Of a stretch of 64,000 nucleotides of DNA, positions 1-8,520 are shown piece after piece. The position numbers and the translations under genes were made by a program. The stretch covers positions 2,294,001-2,358,000 of the forward strand of contig NZ_JACFXW010000001.1 of assembly GCF_014158035.1 (NCBI RefSeq), written 5' to 3'. Position 1 is the stretch's first letter, and the number at the start of each line of letters is the position of its first letter. This stretch comes from Rhizobium sp. G21 (GTDB lineage: Bacteria > Pseudomonadota > Alphaproteobacteria > Rhizobiales > Rhizobiaceae). Under the pieces are notes generated by a model. That model saw nothing but the letters and a program-made list of their open reading frames with translations, did not search any database and was not told the DNA's origin.

Positions 1-355
1 TGATCTCGTCGATGATCTGGGTGATCGGATGGATGCGGCCGCGTTCGGCCGGAGACGAGCGCACCGGCAGCGTCACGTCCACCGTTTCGCGGGCGAGGCG
101 CTCATTAATTGCCTGATCGCGCAACAGCGTCTTGCGCTCGGCGATCGCGTTGGTCACCTCTGATTTGATGAGGTTGATCGCCGCGCCGCGCGTCTGGCGC
201 TCTTCGGCGCTCATCGCGCCCAGCGTCTTCAGGAGTTCGGAGATCGAGCCTTTCTTGCCGAGCGCATTGACGCGAACGGCCTCAATCGCCGCTTCGTCCG
301 CCGCGCCGGCGATTTCCTCGAGAATGGTGGTCTTCAACTGATCGAGATCGGACAT
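1..355 (-). CDS. pheS: Phenylalanine--tRNA ligase alpha subunit, N-terminal part
   Basis: The visible 118 codons run off the left edge. The translation starts [15 protein letters not shown] and continues through the N-terminal coiled-coil region that contacts tRNA-Phe, with the family stretches [17 protein letters not shown] and [14 protein letters not shown], the latter at the entry to the catalytic domain. PheS pairs with PheT to charge tRNA-Phe with phenylalanine in the cytoplasm. The gene lies downstream of rpmI-rplT on the same strand, the usual order. A hairpin terminator in the 123-base gap to rplT suggests partly separate expression. The 3' part is outside the window. Confidence 0.95.
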   Translation of the reverse strand, partial: MSDLDQLKTTILEEIAGAADEAAIEAVRVNALGKKGSISELLKTLGAMSAEERQTRGAAINLIKSEVTNAIAERKTLLRDQAINERLARETVDVTLPVRSSPAERGRIHPITQIIDEI

Positions 356-392
356 GTGTCGCTCGTAAGATTTGCGGATGATATCAGGCGGA

Positions 393-428
393 CAGAAAAA
401 ACCCGCGCCAGCCGTGCCAGCGCGGGTT
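393..428 (-). terminator. Rho-independent terminator after rplT
   Basis: Read on the minus strand, the 9-bp arms AACCCGCGC (+, 400-408) and GCGCGGGTT (420-428) pair perfectly around an 11-base loop. They are followed by a run of six to seven T. It lies between rplT and pheS, so it either ends the rpmI-rplT transcript or attenuates readthrough into pheS. No phenylalanine-rich leader peptide was seen, so classical attenuation is not supported. Confidence 0.85.
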
Positions 429-478
429 TCCCATAATTCCACAGTCTTGGGAAGCGCTGACCTTAACGGACGACGCTT

Positions 479-868
479 TCAAACTCGTTGGTGGTGCCTG
501 CGTCCCTTCAGGTAGCCGAGAGCCTTCTTGGAGGCTTCGACGAGCGCGCCGAAGGCTTCAGCCTGGGTGATCGCCATGTTGGACAGGACCTTGCGGTCGA
601 CTTCGATGCCAGCCTTGTTGAGGCCATCAATGAAGCGGCCATAGGTCAGGCCATGCTCGCGAACAGCGGCGTTGATGCGCTGGATCCACAGAGCGCGGAA
701 ATTGCGCTTCTTGACCTTACGGTCGCGCGTCGCATACTGCATCGAACGATCGACGGCAGCCTTGGCGGCGCGGATGGTGTTCTTGCGACGGCCGTAAAAG
801 CCCTTGGCGGCCTTCAGAACCTTCTTGTGCTTGGCGTGGGCGGTGACGCCTCTCTTTACACGTGCCAT
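479..868 (-). CDS. rplT: Large ribosomal subunit protein bL20
   Basis: A 129-residue basic protein of normal length for L20, starting [19 protein letters not shown] and containing [17 protein letters not shown], both diagnostic. L20 binds 23S rRNA early in 50S assembly and in several bacteria represses its own operon. It lies 41 bases downstream of rpmI on the same strand and ends at the terminator in front of pheS. The start has an AAGGAG-like site (ACTAAGGAGATCATGAC then ATG). Confidence 0.98.
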   Translation of the reverse strand: MARVKRGVTAHAKHKKVLKAAKGFYGRRKNTIRAAKAAVDRSMQYATRDRKVKKRNFRALWIQRINAAVREHGLTYGRFIDGLNKAGIEVDRKVLSNMAITQAEAFGALVEASKKALGYLKGRRHHQRV

Positions 869-909
869 GTCATGATCTCCTTAGTGTTCTTTTTCGCGGC
901 TTCTTAGTC

Positions 910-1113
910 TCAGAGACCATTCGGCAGGTAGTTCTTGATCACCTTGCGGCCATCGGGTTCAGCCAGAACCATGGTGCCGCGGGCGTCGCGAATGAACTTG
1001 TTGGAACGCTTGATCATGCCGTGGCGCTTGCCGGCGGCGGCGGCTTTGACCTTGCCGGTCGCGGTGATCTTGAACCGCTTTTTAGCGGCAGACTTCGTCT
1101 TCATCTTGGGCAT
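910..1113 (-). CDS. rpmI: Large ribosomal subunit protein bL35
   Basis: A 67-residue, very basic protein beginning [17 protein letters not shown] and containing [19 protein letters not shown], which is typical bL35 of normal length. It is the first gene of the rpmI-rplT unit. A good promoter lies about 105 bases upstream. The usual first gene of this operon, infC, is absent here and sits 7.4 kb away at 8521-9056. Confidence 0.98.
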   Translation of the reverse strand: MPKMKTKSAAKKRFKITATGKVKAAAAGKRHGMIKRSNKFIRDARGTMVLAEPDGRKVIKNYLPNGL

Positions 1114-1217
1114 TTTGCTACTCCATTGTTCTGGTTTTTGTGAAACCGGCTGATGAGGCCTGTTTCAAGCATAAAGAACGGCCACGGCATGCCCTGCCGG
1201 ACCGTTCGGACGGGCGG

Positions 1218-1246
1218 CTTATACAGCCAGTCTGACAAAAGCGCAA
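1218..1246 (-). promoter_or_regulatory. Probable promoter of rpmI-rplT
   Basis: On the minus strand, TTGCGC (from 1246) and TATAAG (ending 1218) are separated by exactly 17 bases, a good housekeeping-sigma promoter. It would give a leader of roughly 95 bases before rpmI, enough room for L20-type autoregulation, although I did not identify the fold. Its presence fits rpmI-rplT being transcribed without infC. Confidence 0.6.
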
Positions 1247-1268
1247 CTGGCTGGAAACGGAATCTTTT

Positions 1269-2233
1269 TCAGCGCTGAACGGGCTTTTTGCGGGAGGAGA
1301 GCGGCAAGGCCAGAGCGGTCGCCGCCAAGGCCGAGACGACAATCAGCAGATGGCCGTTGACCGCCGCCTGCAGGAGGTCGGAAAAGGCAGGACCCGATCT
1401 GGCCGCGCCGAAAGCCACCGCGCCCGCCGCGATGCCCGCAGGATAGGTGCCGACGCCGGCGGGGGCGTGGAACGGCAGGACGGACGAGAGTTCGCCGCCG
1501 ACCGCGCCGCCGAATGCCGCCGCGAGGGGGCGACGCCCATCATCGACAGCGACAGGCCCAGCGCCGCGACCTTGATCAGCCAATTGAGAACCGTCAGCGC
1601 CCAGGCGAGCAGGAAGGCGGGCAGATGCGCGGGCAGTCCGTCCGCCACCTGAGCGAGTTTATCCGACAGTCTGGAGGGCGCGCGGGTCTGCACCCAGCCG
1701 ATCAGGCGACGGCTGACCGGAAAGACCAGGAGCGGCAGAAGCAGGAACAGGGACCAGAGGACCCAGGCGAGAGCGCTGAAGTCTGATTTGGCCACCATCG
1801 CCAGCCCCGCGGCAAGCGTCAGGGCATGCAGATCGAGCAGTCGGAGAACAACCAGCGCAGAGGCGCCGCGCATGACCGGTAAGCCGAACTCGGCGCGCAT
1901 CAACACCGGAAAGGAAACCTCGCCGCTTCGGAAAGGCAGCATGATATTGAGGAGATTGTGGATCTGGGTGAGGCGGTAGAGATGGAGGAAGGAGCCGCTG
2001 GGCAGATCGGGAAAATAGCTCGCCATCCGATGGGTGCGGATGAACTGGGTGGCGACCAGCGCGAGAATAGAGGCGATGATGGTCGGCGCGCCGATGTCGG
2101 CCCAGTTGGCGAGCACGGCGCGCCAGCCGAAATAGACCTCAATGAAGACGGCGTAGGCCAGCACGCAGGCGCCGGCGATGAGGGCAACGCCGTGTCTGGA
2201 CCATCCCGTCCCTCGTCTGGCTTCGTCCGCCAT
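1269..2233 (-). CDS. Flippase-like membrane protein (lysylphosphatidylglycerol synthase TM / UPF0104 family), frameshifted
   Basis: A polytopic membrane protein of about 321 residues after repair. It has hydrophobic segments throughout and the family-like stretches LNIMLPFRSGEVSFPVLM and, near the end, PAGVGTYPAGIAAGAVAF. The two halves lie in different frames. The switch is at a run of five G at 1526-1530, where one more base gives GVAPLAAAFGGAVGGE in a single frame. Family members are thought to move polyprenyl-linked or lipid-linked sugars or modified phospholipids across the membrane. It is divergent from the glycosyltransferase pair at 2326-4832, which suggests a joint role in sugar-lipid export. 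The start chosen is the ATG at 2233. Confidence 0.75.
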
Positions 2234-2325
2234 GCGCAATCCATCGAATTGGGGCGGTTGCGCCCTCCGGGCCGCTGATATAACAGAGGCGCCAGCAAAG
2301 CCAGACCCAATCGGAGCGTTCCATC

Positions 2326-3327
2326 GTGCTCAATGCCGCAGCCACTCAAACACCGATCGAGGCGCAGCCCGAGATCGAGCTGTCGGTCGTCATCCCCGTT
2401 TACAATGAGGAAGACAATATCGCGCCGATGATCGATCGCGTTCTGTTCGGCCTCAAGGATTTCACCGCGCCCTGGGAACTGATCCTCGTCGATGACGGCA
2501 GCACGGACGGCACGCTCGCGAACGCCCGCAAGGCGCTGGGCCGCGACGGCCTGACGCTCAGGATCGTCGAATTGCAGCGCAATTTCGGCCAGGCTTCGGC
2601 GCTGCAGGCCGGCATCGACGCTTCGCGCGGACGGCTGATCGCCACGCTGGACGGCGATTTGCAGAACGACCCCGTCGACATTCCCATGATGATCGACATG
2701 CTGGAAGCGCGCGATCTCGACCTGCTGTCGGGCTGGCGCAAGAGCCGTCAGGATGGCCTCGTGCTGCGCAAGATCCCCTCCTGGTGCGCCAATTATCTGA
2801 TCGGCAAGATCACCGGCGTGAAAATCCATGATTATGGCTGCTCGCTGAAGATCTATCGTTCCAAGATCGTCAAGCAGGTCCGCATCATTGGCGGCATGCA
2901 TCGCTTCATTCCGGCCTGGGTGGCGAGCGTGGCGCCGCATTCGCGCATCGGCGAAGTCGTGGTCAATCATCACGCCCGCCAGTTCGGCCAGTCCAAATAC
3001 GGCATTTCCCGCACCTTCCGCGTGATCCTCGATCTGCTCGCCGTGCTGTTCTTCATGCGCTTCCGCGCCCGGCCCGGTCATTTCTTCGGCTCGATCGGGC
3101 TCGCCTTCGGCGGATTGAGCTTCCTGATCTTCGCCTATCTCGCCTTCGTAAAATTCGCGCTCGGCGAAGATATCGGCACGCGGCCGCTGCTGCTTGTCGC
3201 CGTCATGCTGTTCATGGGCTCGGTGCAGGCGATCACCACCGGCATTCTCGCGGAATTCATGGCGCGCTCCAACACCGGGACGCAGCATTACGCCGTGCGC
3301 GAGATCTTCGGCGCGGACAAAGCCTGA
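2326..3327 (+). CDS. Family 2 glycosyltransferase, DPM1/GtrB/RgtE-like polyprenyl-phosphate glycosyltransferase
   Basis: A 333-residue protein with an N-terminal GT-A domain: ELSVVIPVYNEEDNI, then ILVDDGSTDGT, and the metal-binding ATLDGDLQNDP. Two C-terminal membrane segments follow (about residues 240-265 and 280-305). This arrangement is typical of enzymes that transfer a sugar from a nucleotide donor to undecaprenyl or dodecaprenyl phosphate on the inner leaflet. The start is a GTG with CGGAGCG upstream. The stop overlaps the next gene (TGATG), so the two are co-translated. In rhizobia the equivalent RgtE makes dodecaprenyl-phosphate galacturonic acid for lipopolysaccharide decoration; the exact sugar here is inferred, not seen. 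Confidence 0.85.
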   Translation: MLNAAATQTPIEAQPEIELSVVIPVYNEEDNIAPMIDRVLFGLKDFTAPWELILVDDGSTDGTLANARKALGRDGLTLRIVELQRNFGQASALQAGIDASRGRLIATLDGDLQNDPVDIPMMIDMLEARDLDLLSGWRKSRQDGLVLRKIPSWCANYLIGKITGVKIHDYGCSLKIYRSKIVKQVRIIGGMHRFIPAWVASVAPHSRIGEVVVNHHARQFGQSKYGISRTFRVILDLLAVLFFMRFRARPGHFFGSIGLAFGGLSFLIFAYLAFVKFALGEDIGTRPLLLVAVMLFMGSVQAITTGILAEFMARSNTGTQHYAVREIFGADKA

Positions 3328-4832
3328 TGCTCGGCTGGCTGGAGCGCCGTTTCAGCCATCTGGTCCTGCTGATCGCGGGCTATTTTCTCGTCAATGCCGC
3401 CGTACGGCTGATGCTTCCGGCTTCGCTGGAACTCGATGAGGCGCAGCAGATGTTCTTCAGCCAATGGCTGGCGGCGGGCTATGACAGCCAGCCGCCGCTG
3501 TATAACTGGCTACAATATGGCGTCTTCGCCCTGATCAGGCCGTCCGTGTTGGCGTTGACGCTGACCAAGAACACGTTGCTGTTCCTCACCTATCTCTTCT
3601 ATGCGCTGACAGCCCGGCGGCTCATCGCGAACCCGATCCTGGTTGTCGTCGCCACTCTCGGCCTTCTCACCATTCCGCAGATCGGCTTCGAGGCGCAGCG
3701 CGATCTGACCCATACGGTCGCGGTGCTGTTTTCCTCGAGCCTATTTATCTATGCGCTCACACGGACGGTCGAAAAGCCCGACTGGATCGGCTATGCGCTG
3801 ACCGGCGTGGCGATCGGCTGCGGGGCGCTGTCCAAATATAATTTCACGCTGATGCCCGTGGCGACCGTGCTGGTCATGCTGACGGACAGGGACATGCGCC
3901 GCCGGGTGCTGGATGCGAGACTCCTGCTCACCATCGGCATCGCGCTCTTGATTGTCGCGCCGCATGCCCTCTGGCTCAAGGACAATCTCGGCCTCGCCAC
4001 CGAGCGCACCATGGGCAAGATGATGGCGGAGGCCGGAGAACCCTGGTTGAGCCAGGTGGCCGAGGGCCTGGCGTCGCTGATCGGCGCCGTGATTGGCTTC
4101 AGCGCCGTCACGCTGCTTCTGTTCTTTGCGGCTTTCAGGAAGAGCCTGTGGCGGGCGATCCCCGCGTTATCAGGCTGGGCGCGCTTCTTTGAAAAATTGT
4201 TCGTCGCCTTCCTGCTGTTGATTGCAGCGCTGGTGCTGTTCGCCGGCGCGGAAAATATAAAGGATCGCTGGCTGACGCCCCTGCTCTTCCTGCTGCCGCT
4301 CTATCTCGCGCTCAAGCTGGACAAAAGCGCCCTCCTGGATCGGGCAGGCGCACGCCGGATGGTTGTGATCGGGCTCGTCCTCATGGCGCTGATACCGACT
4401 GCGCTCGGGCTGCGCATCCCGATCCTCGGCGCTCTCGGCGCCTATGAGAAACTCAACGTGCCCTATGCGGCGGCGAGCGCAGAGATCCTCGCAACGTCAG
4501 CTCAACGGCCGGCGCTGATCGTGACCAACGACCAACAGCTCGCCGGCAATCTGCGCTTCAACATCAGGGGCGCGCCTGTGGTCATGCCCGGCTTCACCGC
4601 CTTTGCCGCAAGCGAGGTCGCCGCGCCGACCGGACCGGTGCTGATGGTGTGGCGCAACAGGGGCAAGGCCGAACCGGCGCTGCCGAAAGAGCTGGCGGCA
4701 TGGCGCGCGAGCCAGCCCGTGCTGGCCCCGCTGCCCTTTCTGCCGCAGCAGACGTCGACGGCCTATATCTTCGGCCGCGCCGGAGACCGATACCATATCG
4801 GCTACGCCTGGCTCACGCCCGTCATCCCCTGA
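3327..4832 (+). CDS. GT39/GT83-type membrane glycosyltransferase (PMT/ArnT/Rgt-like)
   Basis: A 501-residue integral membrane protein with about ten hydrophobic segments and a short soluble C-terminal part. The LELDEAQQ motif after the first segment is the acidic pair expected in the first periplasmic loop of PMT/ArnT transferases. Such enzymes use a polyprenyl-phosphate sugar at the periplasmic face. Translational overlap with the upstream GT2 gene points to that enzyme as the donor maker. Likely acceptors are lipid A, LPS core or a surface polysaccharide; the sequence does not tell which. The following 125 bases hold the sitA promoter region. Confidence 0.75.
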   Translation: MLGWLERRFSHLVLLIAGYFLVNAAVRLMLPASLELDEAQQMFFSQWLAAGYDSQPPLYNWLQYGVFALIRPSVLALTLTKNTLLFLTYLFYALTARRLIANPILVVVATLGLLTIPQIGFEAQRDLTHTVAVLFSSSLFIYALTRTVEKPDWIGYALTGVAIGCGALSKYNFTLMPVATVLVMLTDRDMRRRVLDARLLLTIGIALLIVAPHALWLKDNLGLATERTMGKMMAEAGEPWLSQVAEGLASLIGAVIGFSAVTLLLFFAAFRKSLWRAIPALSGWARFFEKLFVAFLLLIAALVLFAGAENIKDRWLTPLLFLLPLYLALKLDKSALLDRAGARRMVVIGLVLMALIPTALGLRIPILGALGAYEKLNVPYAAASAEILATSAQRPALIVTNDQQLAGNLRFNIRGAPVVMPGFTAFAASEVAAPTGPVLMVWRNRGKAEPALPKELAAWRASQPVLAPLPFLPQQTSTAYIFGRAGDRYHIGYAWLTPVIP

Positions 4833-4888
4833 CCTGCTCGCTCGGACGCTCAGCTCCGCCGCAAAACCGCCTTTTTCTCATTTCCTTA

Positions 4889-4905
4889 TTGCGAATAAGT
4901 TGCAA
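4889..4905. promoter_or_regulatory. Candidate Fur/Mur-type operator upstream of sitA
   Basis: TTGCGAATAAGTTGCAA is an imperfect 17-bp palindrome (6 of 8 base pairs symmetric around one central base). It lies 53 bases before the sitA start. The TTGC...GCAA arms resemble the operators that the Fur-family manganese regulator Mur uses in rhizobia. The assignment rests on position and symmetry only. Confidence 0.45.
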
Positions 4906-4957
4906 TAGCAGAAATCTGTGTCATCCTCCGATGACAAAGGAAGGCTGGAGGTCCCTC

Positions 4958-5851
4958 GTGACGATCAAGCGCATGCTGTTTTCCGCGGCCGTTTTCTCCA
5001 TGGCGATGTTGTTCGCCGCCGCACCCGCGAACGCCAAATTGAAGGCGGTGACCAGTTTCACCGTCATAGCCGACATGGCCCGCAATGTCGCGGGCGAGGC
5101 GGCGGATGTGGAATCCATCACCAAGCCCGGCGCGGAAATCCATAATTACCAACCGACGCCCGGCGATATCGTCAAAGCCCAGGGCGCCAATCTGATTTTG
5201 TGGAACGGGCTCAATCTCGAACGCTGGTTCGAGAAGTTCTTCCAGACGCTGAACGGCGTGCCGAGCATCGTCGTCTCCGACGGCGTCGAGCCGATGGGCA
5301 TCACCGATGGCCCCTATCAAGGCAAACCAAACCCGCATGCCTGGATGTCGCCCGACGCCGCGCTCATCTATGTCGACAATATCCGCGACGCCTTCGTCAA
5401 ATACGATCCCGCCAATGCGGATATCTACAAGCGCAACGCGGACGCCTACAAGGCGCGCATCAAAGCCGAAATCCAGCCGATCCGCGACGAGACCAGCAAA
5501 ATTCCCGAGGACAAGCGCTGGCTCGTCACCAGCGAAGGCGCCTTTTCCTATCTCGCCCGCGATTTCGGGCTAAAGACGCTCTATCTCTGGCCGATCAACG
5601 CCGATCAGCAGGGCACGCCGCGCCAGGTTCGCACCGTGATCGACGCGATGCGCGACAACGAGATCGGCGTGATTTTCTCCGAAAGCACGATCTCCGACAA
5701 GCCGGCCAAGCAGGTGGCGCGCGAATCCGGCGCTCGCTATGGCGGCGTGCTCTATGTCGATTCGCTCAGCGAACCCGATGGCCCGGTGCCGACCTATATC
5801 GACCTCATCAAGACGACCGCATCGACCATCGCCAAGGGGCTAACCGAATGA
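4958..5851 (+). CDS. sitA: Manganese/iron ABC transporter, periplasmic substrate-binding protein
   Basis: A 297-residue protein with a signal peptide ending near APANA and a cluster A-I (ZnuA/TroA/PsaA-type) fold. Metal-ligand candidates are His in [12 protein letters not shown], His in [11 protein letters not shown], Glu in FSESTISD and Asp in LYVDSLS. The pattern is closer to SitA/PsaA (Mn/Fe) than to ZnuA, since there is no His-rich loop. The start used is GTG at 4958 because GGAGG lies 6 bases upstream; ATG at 4973 is an alternative. Its stop overlaps sitB (ATGA). It delivers Mn2+ or Fe2+ to the SitB/C/D membrane complex. Confidence 0.88.
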   Translation: MTIKRMLFSAAVFSMAMLFAAAPANAKLKAVTSFTVIADMARNVAGEAADVESITKPGAEIHNYQPTPGDIVKAQGANLILWNGLNLERWFEKFFQTLNGVPSIVVSDGVEPMGITDGPYQGKPNPHAWMSPDAALIYVDNIRDAFVKYDPANADIYKRNADAYKARIKAEIQPIRDETSKIPEDKRWLVTSEGAFSYLARDFGLKTLYLWPINADQQGTPRQVRTVIDAMRDNEIGVIFSESTISDKPAKQVARESGARYGGVLYVDSLSEPDGPVPTYIDLIKTTASTIAKGLTE

Positions 5852-6741
5852 ACATGCAGGCGCGACCGGATGTAAGGGCTCTGAACGCCGACGCCCCCGG
5901 CATCGACGTAGCGGATGTCACCGTTACCTATCGCAACGGCCATACGGCATTGAGGGACGCCAGCTTTTCGATCGGCACGGGCACGATCACGGCGCTGGTG
6001 GGCGTCAACGGCAGCGGCAAATCCACGCTCTTCAAGGCGATCATGGGTTTCGTGCGCGCGAGCGCAGGGTCGATCCGGATTCTCGGCCTGCCGGTGGTCG
6101 ACGCCCTGAAGCGCAATCTCGTCGCTTATGTGCCGCAGGCCGAAGAGGTCGACTGGAACTTTCCGGTGCTGGTCGAAGACGTGGTGATGATGGGTCGTTA
6201 CGGCCATATGAATTTCCTGCGAATGGCGACCAGGCGCGACCGGGACGCCGTGGATGCGGCGCTGACGCGCGTCGGCATGAGCGATTATCGCAAGCGACAG
6301 ATCGGCGAATTGTCGGGCGGCCAGAAGAAGCGCGTCTTCCTGGCCCGCGCGCTCGCCCAGGACGGTCGCGTCATCCTGCTCGACGAACCCTTCACCGGCG
6401 TCGACGTCACCACCGAGGACGCCATCGTGACGCTGCTGAAGGAATTGCGCGACGAAGGCAGGGTGATGCTGGTCTCCACCCACAATCTCGGATCGGTGCC
6501 GGATTTCTGCGACCAGACGGTGCTGCTCAAGCGCACCGTGCTCGCCTATGGGCCCACGGAGACGATCTTCACCCGGGAAAACCTCGAAAAGACTTTCGGC
6601 GGCGTGCTTCGGCATATGGCGCTCGGCCTTGAGACCGGCGAACAGGGCCATGCCGTAGGCGTGATCACCGACGACGAGCGTCCGTTCGTGCTGTACAATC
6701 CCCGTAAGACGGCTGCGCCCGAGGAGGGCGGCGGCATATGA
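5848..6741 (+). CDS. sitB: Manganese/iron ABC transporter, ATP-binding protein
   Basis: A 297-residue ABC ATPase with Walker [10 protein letters not shown], signature LSGGQKKR and Walker [13 protein letters not shown], followed by the H-loop STHN. A 15-residue N-terminal extension precedes the domain. It energises metal import through SitC and SitD. The start ATG overlaps the sitA stop and the stop overlaps the sitC start (both ATGA). The reading frame extends far upstream, but the overlap, the alignment of the domain and the restored operon logic fix the start at 5848. Confidence 0.92.
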   Translation: MNMQARPDVRALNADAPGIDVADVTVTYRNGHTALRDASFSIGTGTITALVGVNGSGKSTLFKAIMGFVRASAGSIRILGLPVVDALKRNLVAYVPQAEEVDWNFPVLVEDVVMMGRYGHMNFLRMATRRDRDAVDAALTRVGMSDYRKRQIGELSGGQKKRVFLARALAQDGRVILLDEPFTGVDVTTEDAIVTLLKELRDEGRVMLVSTHNLGSVPDFCDQTVLLKRTVLAYGPTETIFTRENLEKTFGGVLRHMALGLETGEQGHAVGVITDDERPFVLYNPRKTAAPEEGGGI

Positions 6742-7600
6742 CGGATCTGCTGCTGGAACCGTTCAACTATCGCTATATGATCGACGCGATGTGGGTCAGC
6801 GCCATGGTCGGCGCGGTCTGCGCCTTCCTCTCGGCCTATCTGATGCTCAAGGGCTGGTCGCTGATCGGCGACGCGCTGTCCCATTCCATCGTTCCAGGCG
6901 TGGCCGGCGCCTATATGCTCGGCCTGCCCTTTTCGATCGGGGCTTTCTTCGCCGGGGGCCTTGCGGCCGGCGCGATGCTGTTTCTCAACCAGCGCACAAG
7001 GCTGAAAGAAGACACGGTGATCGGCCTGATCTTCACCGGCTTTTTCGGGCTCGGCCTGTTCATGGTGTCGCTGTCGCCGACGGCGGTGGACATCCAGACG
7101 ATCGTGCTCGGCAACATCCTCGCCATCACGCCCGAAGACACGCTGCAGCTCGCCATCATCGGCTTCATCTCCCTTGCCGTGCTTCTCCTGAAGTGGAAGG
7201 ATCTGATGGTGGTGTTCTTCGACGAGAACCATGCGCGTTCGATCGGCCTCAACCCCAACCGTTTGAAACTGATCTTCTTCACCCTGCTGTCGGCCTCGAC
7301 GGTGGCGGCGCTGCAGACCGTTGGGGCCTTTCTGGTGATCGCGCTGGTGGTGACGCCGGGCGCGACAGCTTATCTGCTCACCGACCGCTTTCCCCGGCTG
7401 ATCGGCATCAGCGTGGCGATCGGCTCTCTCACCAGCATGATCGGCGCCTACATCTCCTATTTCCTTGACGGCGCCACCGGCGGCGTCATCGTCGTGCTGC
7501 AACAGTGATCTTCCTCGCCGCCTTCCTGTTTGCGCCGAAGCACGGGCTGCTCGCAGCGAGGATGCGGGCGCGAGACGCGCTTGCGGAGGACGCGGCATGA
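6738..7600 (+). CDS. sitC: Manganese/iron ABC transporter permease 1, late frameshift
   Basis: An ABC-3 family permease with about eight membrane segments and the motif [21 protein letters not shown] near residues 37-57. As given, the frame stops at 7508 after VVLQQ. One more A at 7501-7502 turns the end into [19 protein letters not shown] and extends the protein to about 287 residues. It then stops at 7600 exactly over the sitD ATG (ATGA), as at the other sit junctions. The truncation is therefore almost certainly a sequence error. SitC and SitD form the membrane channel. Confidence 0.85.
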
Positions 7601-8454
7601 ACTACATTCTCGTCTATGCGCTCTGGCCGCTGCAGTTCGAATTCCTGCGGCTTGCCTTGATCATCGGCGTTCTCGTCGCCATTCCCTGCGCCATGCTCTC
7701 CTGCTTCCTGGTGCTGAAGGGCTGGTCGCTGATGGGCGACGCCGTCTCGCATTCGGTGCTGCCGGGCGTGGTGCTCGCCTATATCCTCAAGCTGCCGCTG
7801 TCGATCGGCGCTTTCGTGGCGGGCATGGGCGCGGCGCTGCTGACCGGCTATCTCAAGGACAACAGCCGCATCAAGCAGGATACGGTGATGGGCGTGGTGT
7901 TCTCCGGCATGTTCGCGAGCGGCATCGTGCTCTATACCAAGATCCAGTCGGACGTGCATCTCGACCATATCCTGTTCGGCGACATGCTGGGCGTCGGCTG
8001 GCCCGATATTCTGGAGACGGGCGTTATCGCGCTCGTGGTGACGCTCATTCTCGGGCTGAAATGGAAGGATCTGCTGCTGCACGCCTTCGATCCCGCCCAG
8101 GCCAAAGCGAGCGGCCTGCCGGTAGGCCTGTTGCATTACGGCCTGCTCGCCATTCTCTCTCTGACCATCGTCGGCGCCTTGAAGGCGGTCGGCATCATCC
8201 TCGCCATCGCCATGCTGATCGCGCCGGGCGCCATCGCCTATCTTCTTGCGCGGCGCTTTTCGGCCATGCTGATGATCGCGGTCGCGGCGGCGGTGATATC
8301 AACACTGATGGGCGTCTACCTGTCCTTCATGATCGACAGCGCGCCGGCCCCGACCATCGTGCTGATCATGAGCGGTCTGTTCATCCTCGCCTTCGTCCGG
8401 GCCGGCATTGCCCAGCGCCGCGCCGATCGACTCGGCGAATCCGCAGAGGTCTGA
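7597..8454 (+). CDS. sitD: Manganese/iron ABC transporter permease 2
   Basis: A 285-residue ABC-3 permease, paralogous to sitC, with KGWSLMGDAVSHSVLPG and a motif-rich second half (KWKDLLLHAFDPAQAKASG). It starts at ATG 7597 with GGAGG seven bases upstream, although the open frame extends further back. It is the last gene of sitABCD, and the convergent infC terminator hairpin lies 11 bases downstream. Confidence 0.92.
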   Translation: MNYILVYALWPLQFEFLRLALIIGVLVAIPCAMLSCFLVLKGWSLMGDAVSHSVLPGVVLAYILKLPLSIGAFVAGMGAALLTGYLKDNSRIKQDTVMGVVFSGMFASGIVLYTKIQSDVHLDHILFGDMLGVGWPDILETGVIALVVTLILGLKWKDLLLHAFDPAQAKASGLPVGLLHYGLLAILSLTIVGALKAVGIILAIAMLIAPGAIAYLLARRFSAMLMIAVAAAVISTLMGVYLSFMIDSAPAPTIVLIMSGLFILAFVRAGIAQRRADRLGESAEV

Positions 8455-8464
8455 TCCGGACACG

Positions 8465-8496
8465 AAAAAGCCGCCCGACGCAAGTCGAGCGGCTTT
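8465..8496. terminator. Bidirectional terminator between sitD and infC
   Basis: Arms AAAGCCGC (8467-8474) and GCGGCTTT (8489-8496) form a perfect 8-bp stem. On the minus strand (infC) the stem is followed by five T; on the plus strand by a shorter TTT. It lies between the convergent ends of sitD and infC. Confidence 0.85.
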
Positions 8497-8520
8497 GGAA
8501 GACTGATCCGGGCGGCGTCC

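Noticed and set aside
1247..1268. The self-complementary TTCAGCGCTGAA at the end of the flippase gene as a terminator.
   Set aside because: It is a loop-less 12-bp palindrome that includes the stop codon; a proper hairpin is unlikely.
1900..3288. A 462-codon minus-strand frame overlapping the flippase and GT2 genes.
   Set aside because: Composition is repetitive Arg/Glu/Ala-rich shadow sequence, and it conflicts with two recognisable genes.
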